Shown: piece by piece, positions 32,024 through 42,186 of the stretch
How the letters are laid out: every line of letters begins with the position of its first letter
How positions within the stretch are numbered: the first letter of the stretch is position 1
NCBI RefSeq assembly: GCF_900230225.1
Contig: NZ_OCNH01000001.1
Coordinates: 620,001-684,000 of the forward strand
Direction of reading: 5' to 3'
From: Spirosoma fluviale
Lineage (GTDB): Bacteria; Bacteroidota; Bacteroidia; Cytophagales; Spirosomataceae
DNA length: 64,000 nucleotides
Program-made: the position numbers and the translations under genes
Notes under the pieces: model-generated
Database searches by the model: none
What the model was told of the DNA's origin: nothing
The model's input: only the letters and a program-made list of their open reading frames with translations

Positions 32024-33038
32024 ACAGGGATTTCCTAATGACCAGATGAAATGGATTCTCCACGTGTTCTACACTGGCATTCAGTACCAGTTGAGCGGCC
32101 GTTCGGCCCATTTGGGCGAAGTCTGTTGAGATAACCGTGATACCATCCAGCAAAAATTCTTTCAGGGGCGTGTCATTGTAAGACAGTATACCGACTTCCT
32201 GACCAACAATATAAGGCGTAGTTTTTATTCGCTTGATCAGCTCGACCAGGTCCTCTTCCATTAGATTAATATAGGCATTCTGCGGACGAATCACTTCGTG
32301 GTTGATGTCGTTGATCACGCGTGTTTCGAAACCGTGTTCGAAGCAGAATTTATAAAAGCCGTTCAGGATGGCTTTTGGATGGTAAGTATAATGCGGAAAG
32401 AGAATGTTAAGGGTCGTGTATTTCCTCAGTAGCGGAAGTGCTTCGGTAAGTGCCTGATAAACATCTTTCTCAAAGTTTTGGAATACAGCGGCATACTGCC
32501 CCGAAACCCCCTCCATTAGCTTATCCAAAATAACCAGTTTGTGCTTGGGCAAGCTGTTGATCAACTCATCGGCTTTGTCACCCCCCTCGAAAAAATGGCC
32601 GATAATCACGTAATGCGTGTGGTTACGGGCCTGCCGCTGAATTAAATCCCGAAACAACCGGAAGTCATTGTTGTAGATAAAGAAATCAATGGCCACGCCC
32701 GGTCCAAGCAACTCAACAAAGGAGTCGTAAATGATTTTCTTGTGGGCACTCAACTTATTAAATAATAGAAATATCTTTAAGTTTTTACCTGTTTTGGTGT
32801 AGTTGATGTAGAATCCCTTGCCCTTTACGGCACCAATTATCTCCTTTTCTTTCAGCAGTTCGTACGCTCGTTCTACCGTTCCTTTCGCCACATCAAACTC
32901 GGCACATACCTCATGAATAGACGGTAGCTTATCGCCGGGTAAAATGTCTTGATTCTCAATGCCTTCAACAATCGAGTTGTAAATCTGCTGATACTTCGGC
33001 GTATTTGAGTAATCATTGATTTTAATGTGATACAGCAT
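32022..33038 (-). CDS. GntR-family regulator with LacI-like ligand-binding domain
   Basis: The 338-residue protein has an N-terminal GntR winged helix at about 1-75 (PKYQQIYNSIVEGIENQDILPGDKLPSIHEVCAEFDVAKGTVERAYELLKEKEIIGAVKGKGFYI-type sequence), then a periplasmic-binding-protein-like domain to the end (VGQEVGILSYNDTPLKEFLLDGITVISTDFAQMGRTAAQLVL). In Bacteroidota this architecture is typical of sugar-responsive regulators placed next to SusC/SusD operons. It is divergent from susC at 33469 with a 430-bp gap, and is the best candidate for controlling one or both Sus operons; the shared 17-bp motif upstream of both susC genes is a possible target. Confidence 0.88.
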   Translation of the reverse strand: MLYHIKINDYSNTPKYQQIYNSIVEGIENQDILPGDKLPSIHEVCAEFDVAKGTVERAYELLKEKEIIGAVKGKGFYINYTKTGKNLKIFLLFNKLSAHKKIIYDSFVELLGPGVAIDFFIYNNDFRLFRDLIQRQARNHTHYVIIGHFFEGGDKADELINSLPKHKLVILDKLMEGVSGQYAAVFQNFEKDVYQALTEALPLLRKYTTLNILFPHYTYHPKAILNGFYKFCFEHGFETRVINDINHEVIRPQNAYINLMEEDLVELIKRIKTTPYIVGQEVGILSYNDTPLKEFLLDGITVISTDFAQMGRTAAQLVLNASVEHVENPFHLVIRKSL

Positions 33039-33468
33039 AGTCTCTTTATTGCGTATACGTAATAGCTACAGGGCACCTATAAGAAAGTGAAGAGAGTAGG
33101 TTTAGCTACTATTAATTAGACGATACAAAAACAATAAATTAAGCCAGGGATAGGGCAATCTCTGGTCTTCTGGCGACCTATTGCCACCGAAGAAAGCCAT
33201 GCAATCTTAAAGAGAGTAGTTTGTCGCCACCTTAACAGCCAAGAGGTTGAACAAGCTGGTCGATAAGTAAAATCATTACACACCCGGGTTAAGTTAATAC
33301 TTGAGTTCACAAGGTGTGTTTTTAAACTTTAAGAATAAAAACTGTTAAAAATCTATTAAAAAATAGGTAGGTATAGGAAAGTTAGGCGTAGTCTTATTGT
33401 AATATTTGGCCAGATAGTTGTCTATTTCCAAGTAGGCAAGTCTAATCAAACCCTTAAACAGTAACACT
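33039..33468. other. Intergenic control region between gntR and susC
   Basis: This 430-bp A/T-rich gap has no gene I can support; an open frame at 33116-33310 on the minus strand has no coding character. It holds the susC promoter described separately and must also hold the gntR promoter. Confidence 0.6.
33366..33408 (+). promoter_or_regulatory. Shared susC promoter: 17-bp motif plus -7-like element
   Basis: GGTAGGTATAGGAAAGT at 33366-33382, then exactly 18 bp, then AATATTTG at 33401-33408 (one mismatch to TAnnTTTG). The same arrangement stands at 48673-48715. The motif occupies the -33 region, about 87 bp before the susC ATG. TAGG is repeated within it. Confidence 0.7.
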
Positions 33469-36400
33469 ATGAAAAAGCTCTATCAATTAGTTGCCTTTAG
33501 TATAGTAGCTGGCTGTTGTATAAGCCATGCGCATGGACAGGGAGTACGTGTAGAGAAAGGTAGTCCACCGCCCAATGTTCGAGAGCAGGTGGCGCTGGCT
33601 AATTCTGTACGACAAACAGTGAGCAGCGATACGAAACTGGTCGATGTTATTGTTACGGGGAGGGTAATTGATGAGAAAGGAAGTGGACTGCCGGGGGTAA
33701 GCGTCGTTCTGAAAGGCTCAACACAGGGAGCCACAACGGATGGATCGGGGGCCTATCGGATTTCGGCACCCAACTCGGCCGCAACGCTCGTTTTTAGTTT
33801 TGTGGGCTACCAGAAAAAAGAGGTTCAAATTGGGAATCAAACATCAATAACCGTTTCCCTGATTCCGGACGATCAAACGCTCAGCGAAGTAGTTGTCGTG
33901 GGTTACGGTTCGCAGCGTCGGCAGGATTTAACCTCGGCCGTTTCGGTTATTAACATGCGGGACATTGGCGAACAACCCGCCAACAACCCCAACCAAATTC
34001 TACAGGGACGTGCACCGGGCGTTGTTGTTAAACAAAAAAGCGGTACACCCGGCGGTGTCTTTGAAGTTCGGGTTCGGGGTATTGGCTCGCTGGGGGCCGG
34101 TAGTAACCCGCTATACGTGATCGACGGTTTTGCAGTTGGTACGACGGTTGGGCAAAACCTGAATCCAAATGATATTGAGAGCGTCACTGTCCTGAAAGAT
34201 GCAGCGTCCACAGCCATTTATGGCGCCAGAGGATCTAACGGGGTAGTACTCATTACGACCAAACAGGCTAAAGAAGGGAAGGTCAACGTGAATCTGTCGC
34301 TCGATTACGGGATTCAGGCGGTGCCAAGATCCAGACGGGTAACGATGCTGACCGGTCCTGAATTTGCTCAGTTCAAGAAGGACGTTTTCATGGACCAGAT
34401 TCGCATTCTCCAGAATCGGGAACCCGCCGAAAGCGAAGTACCTATTGGTTACCGGTTCCCGGAGCAGACCAAGTACTCGACCAACTGGTTTGACCTCATC
34501 ATGAACGACAATGCCCCGTATTCGGATCTGAATATGACCGTTTCGTCCGGCTCCGGCCCCATAAAATCGTTGATTTCGGTGGGGTATTATAAAGAGGAGG
34601 GGACTATTAAAAAGACGAATTATGACCGTATTTCCGTTCGCTCCAATCTGGGGGGACAAGTCAATAAATTTATCAATGTTGGGCTGAATATCAACGGCAC
34701 CTATACCCGGCAAAATCTGGCTAATACCGACGGGCGAAGTGCGCTGGTAGGTGGTTCCTTACTGATGGACCCACGGGCTACTCCCTATAATCCGGATGGG
34801 TCGCTGATTCCGTACATCAACGGGGTAGATGGCGTATTTGGTTTCCCAAACCCGCTGTTCGTGCTGGAAAACGTGTACCGGAAGCGGAACATCGCTGATC
34901 TCCTGACCAACGGATTTGTTGAGATTTCCTTTCTGCGGAATTTCAAGTTCAGAACTTCTGCCAACGTAAAACTGACCAATAACACCTACAAGGAATATGT
35001 GCCATCGACCATTGGCTTGTCTGTAGCGTCCGGTACGGCGGGTGCGCCCCCACGAATCGCTACCCAAACGGATAATACGGAAGAGTTGACCAACTACTCG
35101 CTGGATCAATTACTTACGTACAAGCCGCAACTCTCGGCCAATCATAGTCTGGATGTGCTAGTGGGCTACACCGCTCAGCAGGAAAAAGTACGCGGCTTTA
35201 CCGGTACCGGCAATACGTTTCCTGATGACCTGGTTCCGTTTCTGGGAGCGGCATCCATCCGGTCGGCTAGTTCTACGGAGTTTGGATGGAGTATGCTGGC
35301 TTATTTAAGCCGCGTCAACTATTCGTACAAAGACAAATACTTATTCTCCGCGTCTTTCCGGCGGGAGGGGAGTTCGAGATTCGGGGCGAAGAACAAGTAC
35401 GGCGATTTTCCGGCCGCTTCCGTTGGCTGGCGTATCACGGAAGAATCGTTTATGCCAAAGACAGCCTGGCTTAGCGACCTTAAACTGCGGGCCAGTTGGG
35501 GCGTAACAGGTAACAACGAAATTGGTAACTACCCGAGTCTGGCGTTTGTAGGGGCCAATAACTACATTTTGGGTAATTCATTTGCCGCCGGTAAAGTCGT
35601 CAGCGCATTTGCCAACTCGGAGTTGAAATGGGAAAAATCCGATCAACTGGATATCGGTATGGATCTGGCCCTGTTCAACAGCAAGCTGATTCTGAACGCT
35701 GAATACTATCGGAAAATCACCAACGACATGCTGCTGCCGGTTTCCATTCCATCGGTATCAGGCTTTACAACCAGTCTGGATAACATCGGTAAAGTGGAGA
35801 ACCACGGGTTTGAGCTGGGGGCCGAATTTCGAACCAACATTGGTCAGGTCAACTTCCGCACCAACGCCAACATCAGCTTCAACCGCAACAAGATTCTGGC
35901 CATTAAAGGGGCCAATGACGCGCTGTATTACGGCAGTTTCTATGGGGGCTACAACGTTCAGAAAGTGGGTCGCCCAGTGGGCATGATCTACGGCTATAAA
36001 AAGCTGGGTATTTTCAACACACAGGCCGAAATAGATGCTGCACCCAAGCAGGACGGCGTTATTCCGGGCGGGATGAAGTTCGCGGATACCAACGGCGATG
36101 GCGTTATTTCGTACGATACCCAGGATATGGTTGAAATTGGCAACCCAAATCCGGCTTTTACCTGGGCCTGGACATTTGCCGCCGACTATAAGAAGTTCGA
36201 TATCAACCTCATGTTCCTTGGTGCGCAGGACTTCGATATCTACCGCAACATTGAGGCTTCGACCATGAACATGGACGGCGTGTTCAACGTACTCGACAAG
36301 GCCAAAGATCGCTGGCGGTCGGCAACCAACCCTGGCACCAATCCAACGGATGTACACGCGCAGGGTGGCACCAGCTACTTTAAATGGTCACGCGAGAGCA

Positions 36401-36651
36401 GCGACCGGTATGTATATGACGGCAGCTACGTTTGGCTCAAAACCGTTACCATTGGCTACAACTTTCCCAAGTTCAAATCAATCCTGAGCAATGCGCGGGT
36501 TTTCGTGACGGGTAACAACTTGTTGATCTTCACAAAATACCCTGGCAATAACCCGGATGCAGGTGTACGAAGCACGACCGAGCCGAATAATGACGACGAG
36601 TCTTATCCGGTTCCCAGAACTTATGCTGCTGGTATCAAACTGAACTTCTAA
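33469..36651 (+). CDS. SusC/RagA-type TonB-dependent outer-membrane transporter (first)
   Basis: The 1060-residue protein has a signal peptide (MKKLYQLVAFSIVAGCCISHAHG) and a carboxypeptidase-regulatory-like beta-sandwich at about 62-140 (VTGRVIDEKGSGLPGVSVVLKG, FVGYQKKEV). The TonB-box-like DQTLSEVVVVGYG follows, then the plug (NPNQILQGRAPGVVVKQKSG, NPLYVIDGF, LKDAASTAIYGARGSNGVVLITTK), and the long beta-barrel ending in AGIKLNF with a terminal Phe as needed for BAM insertion. With the SusD lipoprotein encoded 12 bp downstream it would form a glycan (or glycoside/peptide) importer. It is the first gene of the operon carrying the cytochrome modules. Confidence 0.95.
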   Translation: MKKLYQLVAFSIVAGCCISHAHGQGVRVEKGSPPPNVREQVALANSVRQTVSSDTKLVDVIVTGRVIDEKGSGLPGVSVVLKGSTQGATTDGSGAYRISAPNSAATLVFSFVGYQKKEVQIGNQTSITVSLIPDDQTLSEVVVVGYGSQRRQDLTSAVSVINMRDIGEQPANNPNQILQGRAPGVVVKQKSGTPGGVFEVRVRGIGSLGAGSNPLYVIDGFAVGTTVGQNLNPNDIESVTVLKDAASTAIYGARGSNGVVLITTKQAKEGKVNVNLSLDYGIQAVPRSRRVTMLTGPEFAQFKKDVFMDQIRILQNREPAESEVPIGYRFPEQTKYSTNWFDLIMNDNAPYSDLNMTVSSGSGPIKSLISVGYYKEEGTIKKTNYDRISVRSNLGGQVNKFINVGLNINGTYTRQNLANTDGRSALVGGSLLMDPRATPYNPDGSLIPYINGVDGVFGFPNPLFVLENVYRKRNIADLLTNGFVEISFLRNFKFRTSANVKLTNNTYKEYVPSTIGLSVASGTAGAPPRIATQTDNTEELTNYSLDQLLTYKPQLSANHSLDVLVGYTAQQEKVRGFTGTGNTFPDDLVPFLGAASIRSASSTEFGWSMLAYLSRVNYSYKDKYLFSASFRREGSSRFGAKNKYGDFPAASVGWRITEESFMPKTAWLSDLKLRASWGVTGNNEIGNYPSLAFVGANNYILGNSFAAGKVVSAFANSELKWEKSDQLDIGMDLALFNSKLILNAEYYRKITNDMLLPVSIPSVSGFTTSLDNIGKVENHGFELGAEFRTNIGQVNFRTNANISFNRNKILAIKGANDALYYGSFYGGYNVQKVGRPVGMIYGYKKLGIFNTQAEIDAAPKQDGVIPGGMKFADTNGDGVISYDTQDMVEIGNPNPAFTWAWTFAADYKKFDINLMFLGAQDFDIYRNIEASTMNMDGVFNVLDKAKDRWRSATNPGTNPTDVHAQGGTSYFKWSRESSDRYVYDGSYVWLKTVTIGYNFPKFKSILSNARVFVTGNNLLIFTKYPGNNPDAGVRSTTEPNNDDESYPVPRTYAAGIKLNF

Positions 36652-36662
36652 TCGCCACGAAC

Positions 36663-38159
36663 ATGAAAAATAAACTTCTTATCGGAACCCTTCTTCTTTG
36701 CCTGGGCCAGTTTTCGTGCAGTGATGATTTGCTGGTCACTACCGACCCGACCCGTATTGGTACCGACTTATTCTATAAAAATGAAACGCAGTTTTTACAG
36801 GCCCTAAACGGCGTATATGGCCAGTTACAGGGTATTACCAATGCGGCCTACATCTTTCAGGAATTTCCGTCCGACAATACTACCCTCGATTTTAACCCGC
36901 TTGATCGTGGAGGAGCAGCTGGCTGGGAAGCTTTTGAATTCTCGACCGTTAACCAGGGGAATGGCGAAATCGCCAACGTCTGGAACTTGTATTACTCCGC
37001 GCTGTATAACACCAATTATACTCTGGAAAAGCTAGCTGCCAGCTCGCTCGATGCCGCCGTCAAAGCGCCCATTGAAGGGCAGTTGAAATTCCTGAGAGCC
37101 TATTTCTACTTTCATCTGGTCCAGTATTTCGGAGATGTCGTACTGGTTACGTCGACGCTGGATAAGCCCGACAAAGCCTTTGAACTGGTTCGATCGCCAC
37201 AGGCCGATGTGTGGGCGCAGATCGAGAAGGACCTGAAAGAGGCTGTTCCTTTACTGCCAGCCACCTTTCCCGCATCTCAACTGGGTCGGGTTACCAAAGG
37301 GGCTGCTTTGGGCTTGCTGGGTAAAGTGTATCTGACGCAAAAGAAATACGGCGATGCGGTAACGACGCTGAAACAGGTAACAGGTTATACGCTGAATGCC
37401 GTGTACTCGGATAATTTCAACCCGGCCAGAAAAAACGGTCCCGAATCGTTGTTCGAAATTCAGTATCAGGGGGGGAATGACCTTGGCGAATGGAGTACGT
37501 TTGCTTACGTGTTCGCTCCCCGGCTGTCGGCAGGGGCTGTGACCGGCTTTGCCAATACCACGCCGGGTGGACGGAATATTCCGACCAGCGATATGATAGC
37601 TGCCTACGAACCCGGCGATCTGCGGAAGGATGCTTCGCTGAAAACCAGCTATACGCTGAACGGTACGGTCGTTCCTATCCCGTATGTAACAAAATTCACG
37701 TACCCGCACACCATCACCGGGCGGACGGATAACAACTGGCCGGTACTTCGGTACGCCGATGTGTTGCTCATGCTGGCCGAAGCGATCAACGAGCAGTCGG
37801 GACCAACGGCCGAAGCATTCGGATATGTCAATCAGGTTCGTACGCGGGCCGGCCTCAAGCCGTTGGAAGGTCTCGATAAAGCGGCCTTTAAAGCGGCCGT
37901 GCTGAAAGAAAGACGCGTGGAGCTGGCTTTTGAGAACCACCGCTGGTTTGATCTGAAACGGACCATGACACCCGCCGAGCTGGCCAGCTTTATGAATGCC
38001 CACGGGGCCAGAGAGAAAGCAAAGCCAACAGTAGATCGGGCCGGTATTGCGTTTAATGCATTGGACTATGTCTATAGTGACTTTGAATATTTCTTCCCCG
38101 TTCCCGCACCTCAAATTCTGATTAACAGTAAGCTGACCCAAAATGCGGGTTATCAGTAA
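36663..38159 (+). CDS. SusD/RagB-family lipoprotein (first)
   Basis: The 498-residue protein has a lipoprotein signal with QFSC (Cys 19) and the SusD N-terminal pattern DPTRIGTDLFYKNETQFLQALNGVYGQL. TPR-like helices with FLRAYFYFHLVQYFGDV and KGAALGLLGKVYLTQKKYGDAVTTLKQV follow. The C-terminal block is PVLRYADVLLMLAEAIN, VNQVRTRAG, LKERRVELAFENHRWFDLKR. It caps the SusC barrel on the cell surface and binds substrate. The gene follows susC with an 11-bp gap and precedes the first cytochrome gene by 32 bp. Confidence 0.95.
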   Translation: MKNKLLIGTLLLCLGQFSCSDDLLVTTDPTRIGTDLFYKNETQFLQALNGVYGQLQGITNAAYIFQEFPSDNTTLDFNPLDRGGAAGWEAFEFSTVNQGNGEIANVWNLYYSALYNTNYTLEKLAASSLDAAVKAPIEGQLKFLRAYFYFHLVQYFGDVVLVTSTLDKPDKAFELVRSPQADVWAQIEKDLKEAVPLLPATFPASQLGRVTKGAALGLLGKVYLTQKKYGDAVTTLKQVTGYTLNAVYSDNFNPARKNGPESLFEIQYQGGNDLGEWSTFAYVFAPRLSAGAVTGFANTTPGGRNIPTSDMIAAYEPGDLRKDASLKTSYTLNGTVVPIPYVTKFTYPHTITGRTDNNWPVLRYADVLLMLAEAINEQSGPTAEAFGYVNQVRTRAGLKPLEGLDKAAFKAAVLKERRVELAFENHRWFDLKRTMTPAELASFMNAHGAREKAKPTVDRAGIAFNALDYVYSDFEYFFPVPAPQILINSKLTQNAGYQ

Positions 38160-38191
38160 ACTATTTTTTCTTAACCCATTACTGCAACGTA

Positions 38192-40549
38192 ATGTCTGTA
38201 TTAACTGAAACATTTTGGCTTTGGCAGTTTTTGGGCCGTCTGCACCCGCTGATGGTCCATTTTCCAGTGAGTTTATTGTGCATTGCGCTCGTACTCGAAG
38301 CCGTTGGCTGGTTTCGAAAATCGACCGAGTTGCAGGCGGGTATTCGCGCAATGGTCTGGATCGGCACGATCAGCTCGGTGGTTGCCGCCGGGCTGGGACT
38401 GCTTTTGGTCAATCAGGACGACTACGGCGGTGACACGGTAACCATTCACCAATGGTCGGGTCTGGCAACGATGACCCTCGCCCTGTTGACTGTGTTCGCT
38501 CTGCGCTCGGGCCGGACCAGTCTGTACCGGGGGTTGTTGGCTACCACCGTGCTGGGCGTCAGTCTGGCAGGCCATTACGGGGCCATGGTGACCCACGGTG
38601 ATGACTACCTGAGTAGTGTGTTGCCGTTCGATAAAGGAGGAAGTTCACCCGCGGAAAGTCAAACGCAGTTTGCCTTCGCTACGGTCAATCAACCCCTGAA
38701 CGACAAGCAGATTGGCGAGTTAAATCTGGAGGTTCGCTCTATTCTGGCCCACAACTGCTATAGTTGTCACAGTGCTACCAAAACCAAAGGCGGTCTGCGG
38801 CTGGATAAGAAAGATCTGGTCATGAAGGGGGGCGAGGATGGCGTAATTCTGGTGGCTGGCCATCCTGAGGATAGCGAAATTATCCGGCGCATCAAACTTC
38901 CCGCCGGGCATAAGGAGGCTATGCCAACCAAGGGCAAGCGACTGTCTGAACACGACGTTGCACTTCTCGAATACTGGATTAAGCAAGGTGCGCCCTGGCC
39001 TAGCGGCCCCGAGAAAAGCATTTACCGGGTGGCGGCTCTGGAACCTCGCCTACCCGAACTGCCCGATGCGCCAGCCGGTATTACCAACCCCATCGACAAG
39101 TTTGTGAACGTCTATTTTCAGCAGCACAAACTGACCTGGAAGAACAGCGTGGACGACCGAACTTACATTCGCCGGGTTTACCTGGATGTGGTAGGTTTGC
39201 TGCCTTCGCCCGAACAGATCAAGACGTTCGTTACGGATCAACGACCCGATAAACGGGATCTTCTCGTCAAAGAACTGCTGAACCGAAATACCGACTACGC
39301 GCAGCATTGGCTAACCTTCTGGAACGATGCCCTTCGAAACGACTATACCGGTACGGGTTATATTACCGGCGGTCGATTTGATATTACCAGCTGGCTTTAT
39401 AACTCCCTGAAGACCAATAAGCCGTACAACCAGTTTGTGCGGGAGTTGGTAAGTCCCACCAAAGAATCGGCCGGGTTTATCAAGGGCATCAAGTGGCGAG
39501 GGACCATCAATTCGAGCCAGCGCACCGAAATGCAGGCCGCCCAAAACGTGTCGCAGGTGCTGCTTGGGCTTAATCTCAAGTGTGCGTCGTGTCACGACAG
39601 CTTCATCAGCGACTGGAAACTGGCCGATGCCTACGCCTTCGCCAACGTGTTTGCCGATACAACGCTGGAGATCAACCGCTGTGACAAGCCGACGGGCAAA
39701 AAAGCCGATACGCGCATCATCTTCGAAAAATTAGGTACCATCAATGGCAGAGCCACCACCGACCAACGGCTTAAGGAACTGGCCGATTTTCTGGTGCAGC
39801 CTAAAGATGGGCGACTATATCGTACGGTGGTCAACCGGATTTGGGCGCAGGTGATGGGCCGGGGAATTATCGAGCCGGTCGATGTGATGGACAACGACCC
39901 CTGGAGCCAGGATTTGCTGGACTGGCTGGCGTCGGATTTTGTTACGAATGGCTATGACATCAAGAAACTGATGTACACCATTCTGACCTCGAAAACGTAC
40001 CAGCTCCCTTCGGTTGGGCTTAAAGAAGCGGACATGATTACCGCGCCGACTTTTGTTTTCCAGGGTATGGTACGCCGTCGACTAACCGCCGAACAGTTTG
40101 CCGATGCCGTCAGCCTGGCGTTTAGCCCGGTTTATGCCGATACGTCTATTGTGGAGAAGCAGTTTCCGCAGCAACTCAAGAAAGAAATGCCGTTTCCGAG
40201 GGCGTCTCTGGTTAAAAATGACCCCTTCCTGACGGCCCTTGGACGGCCCAATCGCGAAACGGTCAGCACCAGCCGGTCGTCGCAGGCGAATCTGTTGCAG
40301 GCCCTGGAGCTGACGAACGGGGAGAAGTTTAACGATGCCCTGAAGCGGGGAGCCCAGCAATGGAAAGCCACGTACCCAACGTCTGATGTACTAGTGCGAA
40401 ACCTGTACTGGAAAGCGCTGGGTCGGGAGCCCAAACCCAATGAAATGGCGGTTGCGCAAAAGATCGTGGGCAAAAGCCCCAGCACAGAAGGGATTCAGGA
40501 TTTGGTATGGGCCATCAGCCTGCATCCTGAATTTCAGTTGATTTATTGA
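38192..40549 (+). CDS. Membrane-anchored c-type cytochrome DUF1549/DUF1553 protein
   Basis: The 785-residue protein begins with a DUF2231 membrane domain (four helices, about 12-135, with FLGRLHPLMVHFPVSLL and GHYGAMVTHGDDY). A Planctomycete-type cytochrome c domain follows: haem site CYSCH at 189-193 and Met ligand in EAMPTKGKRLS near 244. Then DUF1549 (about 300-480, YIRRVYLDVVGLLPSPEQI, second haem-like site CASCH at 464-468) and DUF1553 (about 525-785, LYRTVVNRIWAQVMGRGIIEPVDVM, DWLASDF). This architecture is common in Planctomycetes and Verrucomicrobia, in gene pairs with DUF1501, and is thought to serve extracytoplasmic redox steps in polysaccharide use. Its place directly behind SusD implies periplasmic processing of the imported substrate. 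Confidence 0.88.
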   Translation: MSVLTETFWLWQFLGRLHPLMVHFPVSLLCIALVLEAVGWFRKSTELQAGIRAMVWIGTISSVVAAGLGLLLVNQDDYGGDTVTIHQWSGLATMTLALLTVFALRSGRTSLYRGLLATTVLGVSLAGHYGAMVTHGDDYLSSVLPFDKGGSSPAESQTQFAFATVNQPLNDKQIGELNLEVRSILAHNCYSCHSATKTKGGLRLDKKDLVMKGGEDGVILVAGHPEDSEIIRRIKLPAGHKEAMPTKGKRLSEHDVALLEYWIKQGAPWPSGPEKSIYRVAALEPRLPELPDAPAGITNPIDKFVNVYFQQHKLTWKNSVDDRTYIRRVYLDVVGLLPSPEQIKTFVTDQRPDKRDLLVKELLNRNTDYAQHWLTFWNDALRNDYTGTGYITGGRFDITSWLYNSLKTNKPYNQFVRELVSPTKESAGFIKGIKWRGTINSSQRTEMQAAQNVSQVLLGLNLKCASCHDSFISDWKLADAYAFANVFADTTLEINRCDKPTGKKADTRIIFEKLGTINGRATTDQRLKELADFLVQPKDGRLYRTVVNRIWAQVMGRGIIEPVDVMDNDPWSQDLLDWLASDFVTNGYDIKKLMYTILTSKTYQLPSVGLKEADMITAPTFVFQGMVRRRLTAEQFADAVSLAFSPVYADTSIVEKQFPQQLKKEMPFPRASLVKNDPFLTALGRPNRETVSTSRSSQANLLQALELTNGEKFNDALKRGAQQWKATYPTSDVLVRNLYWKALGREPKPNEMAVAQKIVGKSPSTEGIQDLVWAISLHPEFQLIY

Positions 40550-40563
40550 CGAGTTTTTTACAG

Positions 40564-40631
40564 GGTTTTCAGACTCTCATTGGTGGTGTCAAGTGTAAGG
40601 ACCTGGCACCACCAATGAGCGTCTGAAAACC
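40564..40631. repeat. Inverted repeat between cytochrome and DUF1501 genes
   Basis: Arms GGTTTTCAGAC plus TCATTGGTGGTG at 40564-40588 and the complement at 40607-40631, with small mismatches in the middle of the arms. It may act as an intra-operon terminator or attenuator, or as a transcript stabiliser. Confidence 0.7.
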
Positions 40632-40720
40632 ACCGATGTTATAGTAAAAAATAACGTAAAGTGTCTTATAACTATCTGATGTACAACTAGCACATCAGGT
40701 TCTTTGACGAATACAAGGAC

Positions 40721-42157
40721 ATGAATACTAGCTGGAATAGACGGGAATTTCTACAAAAAACCAGTGCCGCAACCATGGCCGCTCTGGCAGCGGGAGCGCC
40801 CATGTCGAGCCTGTTATCGGGTTGCAGTCGGACGCGCAAGCCGGGTGAAACAACCGGCACCGCCGATACGGTCATCCTGCTCTGGATGGCGGGCGGCATG
40901 GCGCATACAGAAACGTTCGATCCCAAGCGGTACACCCCTTTCGAGAAAGGGATGGAAGGCAACCGGGTGTTGAGTACGTTCAAATCAGTACCAACTGTGC
41001 TGGATGGCATCCATTTTTCCGATGGGCTACAGTCCATTGGGAAGGTGATGGACAAGGGAACCTTGATTCGGTCGTACGTGGCTGCGGATATGGGGCATAT
41101 CCTGCATTCCCGCCACCAGTACCATTGGCATACCTCTTACGAGCCGCCCCAAACCGTTGCGGCTCCGCATCTTGGCTCCTGGATTGCCAAGGAACTGGGC
41201 CCGAAAAACCCGGTCATTCCTGCCTTTGTCGATATTGGTCAGCGGTTCACTGTGGGTGAGGCCGAAGAGCTTAAGGCGTTTCATACCGCTGGTTTTCTGG
41301 GAAATGAATTCGGCCCGTTCTTTATTCCGGACCCAAGTCAGGGGCTGGAGAGTGTTCGGCCGCCGGTGGGCATGGACGCCAAACGATTTGAACGCCGGAA
41401 CCAATTGTATAACGATCTGATTAGTGGCGGGCCGATGGGCGAGTTTGGGAGTGATTACCAGAAAGAGTCCCTCAAACGCTCGATGGAACAGGCGTATATG
41501 CTGCTGAACTCACCCGAAGCCAAAGCGTTCGATCTGAGCAAAGAACCCAAAGCGAGTTACGACATTTACAATACCGGCAAGTTCGGGCTGGGTTGTTTGC
41601 TGGCCCGTCGGCTTACCGAGCAAGGTGCCCGCTTTATCAGCGTCACGACCGAGTACGAGCCGTTTAAGGGATGGGATACCCACGAAAATGGACATACCCG
41701 CCTGGAAGATATGAAAAAGCAGATCGACGGGCCGATTGCACAGCTTATCAAAGATTTGGACAAAACCGGTCAACTCGACCGCACGATGATTATTCTGGCC
41801 AGCGAGTTCAGCCGGGATATGATGGTAGAAGGGCGGCCGGATGCTAAAGTACAGGAACAGGTTCGACAGCCGGAAATCCTGTCCGACCTTAAGTTCTACG
41901 GTATGCACCGTCACTTTACCGATGGTTGTTCCATTCTGATGTTTGGCGGAGGGATCAAAAAAGGGTTCGTGTACGGCAAAACCGCCGACGAACGCCCGTG
42001 CAAAACCATTGAGAATCCGATCCATATCGAAGGCATTCACCAGACCATTTACCATGCGCTGGGTATTGCTCCGGATACGCATTATGAAGTGGAAAAACGA
42101 CCTTTTTACTCAACGCCCGATGGGAAGGGCAAGGCCGTTATGGACTTGCTAGCATGA
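40721..42157 (+). CDS. Tat-exported DUF1501 protein (first)
   Basis: The 478-residue protein has a twin-arginine signal (NRREFLQKTSAATMAALAAG) followed by SGC (about residue 33-35), so it may also be lipid-anchored. The body is DUF1501, a family related to the alkaline phosphatase/sulfatase fold: VILLWMAGGMAHTETFDPKRYTP, HSRHQYHWHTSYEPP, ARRLTEQGARFISVTTEYEPFKGWDTHENGHTRLEDMKKQIDGPIAQLI, LASEFSRDM, and GGGIKKGFVYGKTADERPC. It is the more divergent of the two copies: GEFGRT of the family reads SEFSRD here. Tat export suggests it folds or takes its cofactor or metal before secretion. It is paired with the preceding DUF1549/DUF1553 gene, as in Planctomycetes. Confidence 0.85.
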   Translation: MNTSWNRREFLQKTSAATMAALAAGAPMSSLLSGCSRTRKPGETTGTADTVILLWMAGGMAHTETFDPKRYTPFEKGMEGNRVLSTFKSVPTVLDGIHFSDGLQSIGKVMDKGTLIRSYVAADMGHILHSRHQYHWHTSYEPPQTVAAPHLGSWIAKELGPKNPVIPAFVDIGQRFTVGEAEELKAFHTAGFLGNEFGPFFIPDPSQGLESVRPPVGMDAKRFERRNQLYNDLISGGPMGEFGSDYQKESLKRSMEQAYMLLNSPEAKAFDLSKEPKASYDIYNTGKFGLGCLLARRLTEQGARFISVTTEYEPFKGWDTHENGHTRLEDMKKQIDGPIAQLIKDLDKTGQLDRTMIILASEFSRDMMVEGRPDAKVQEQVRQPEILSDLKFYGMHRHFTDGCSILMFGGGIKKGFVYGKTADERPCKTIENPIHIEGIHQTIYHALGIAPDTHYEVEKRPFYSTPDGKGKAVMDLLA

Positions 42158-42186
42158 CGATTTTCGCCTGACAGCATGAATGTCAC

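Noticed and set aside
33116-33310. 64-codon open frame in the gntR-susC gap
   Set aside because: It is Trp/Cys-rich, with no conserved pattern, and lies in the A/T-rich control region.
37251-38351. 366-codon open frame on the minus strand opposite susD
   Set aside because: The SusD frame on the other strand has lipobox and family motifs end to end; the antisense frame is Arg/Gly/Cys-rich and patternless.
40600-40620. TGGCACCACCAATGAG as a sigma-54 promoter before the first DUF1501 gene
   Set aside because: It has the -24 half but no TTGC-like -12 at the right spacing, and the bases belong to the inverted-repeat arm.
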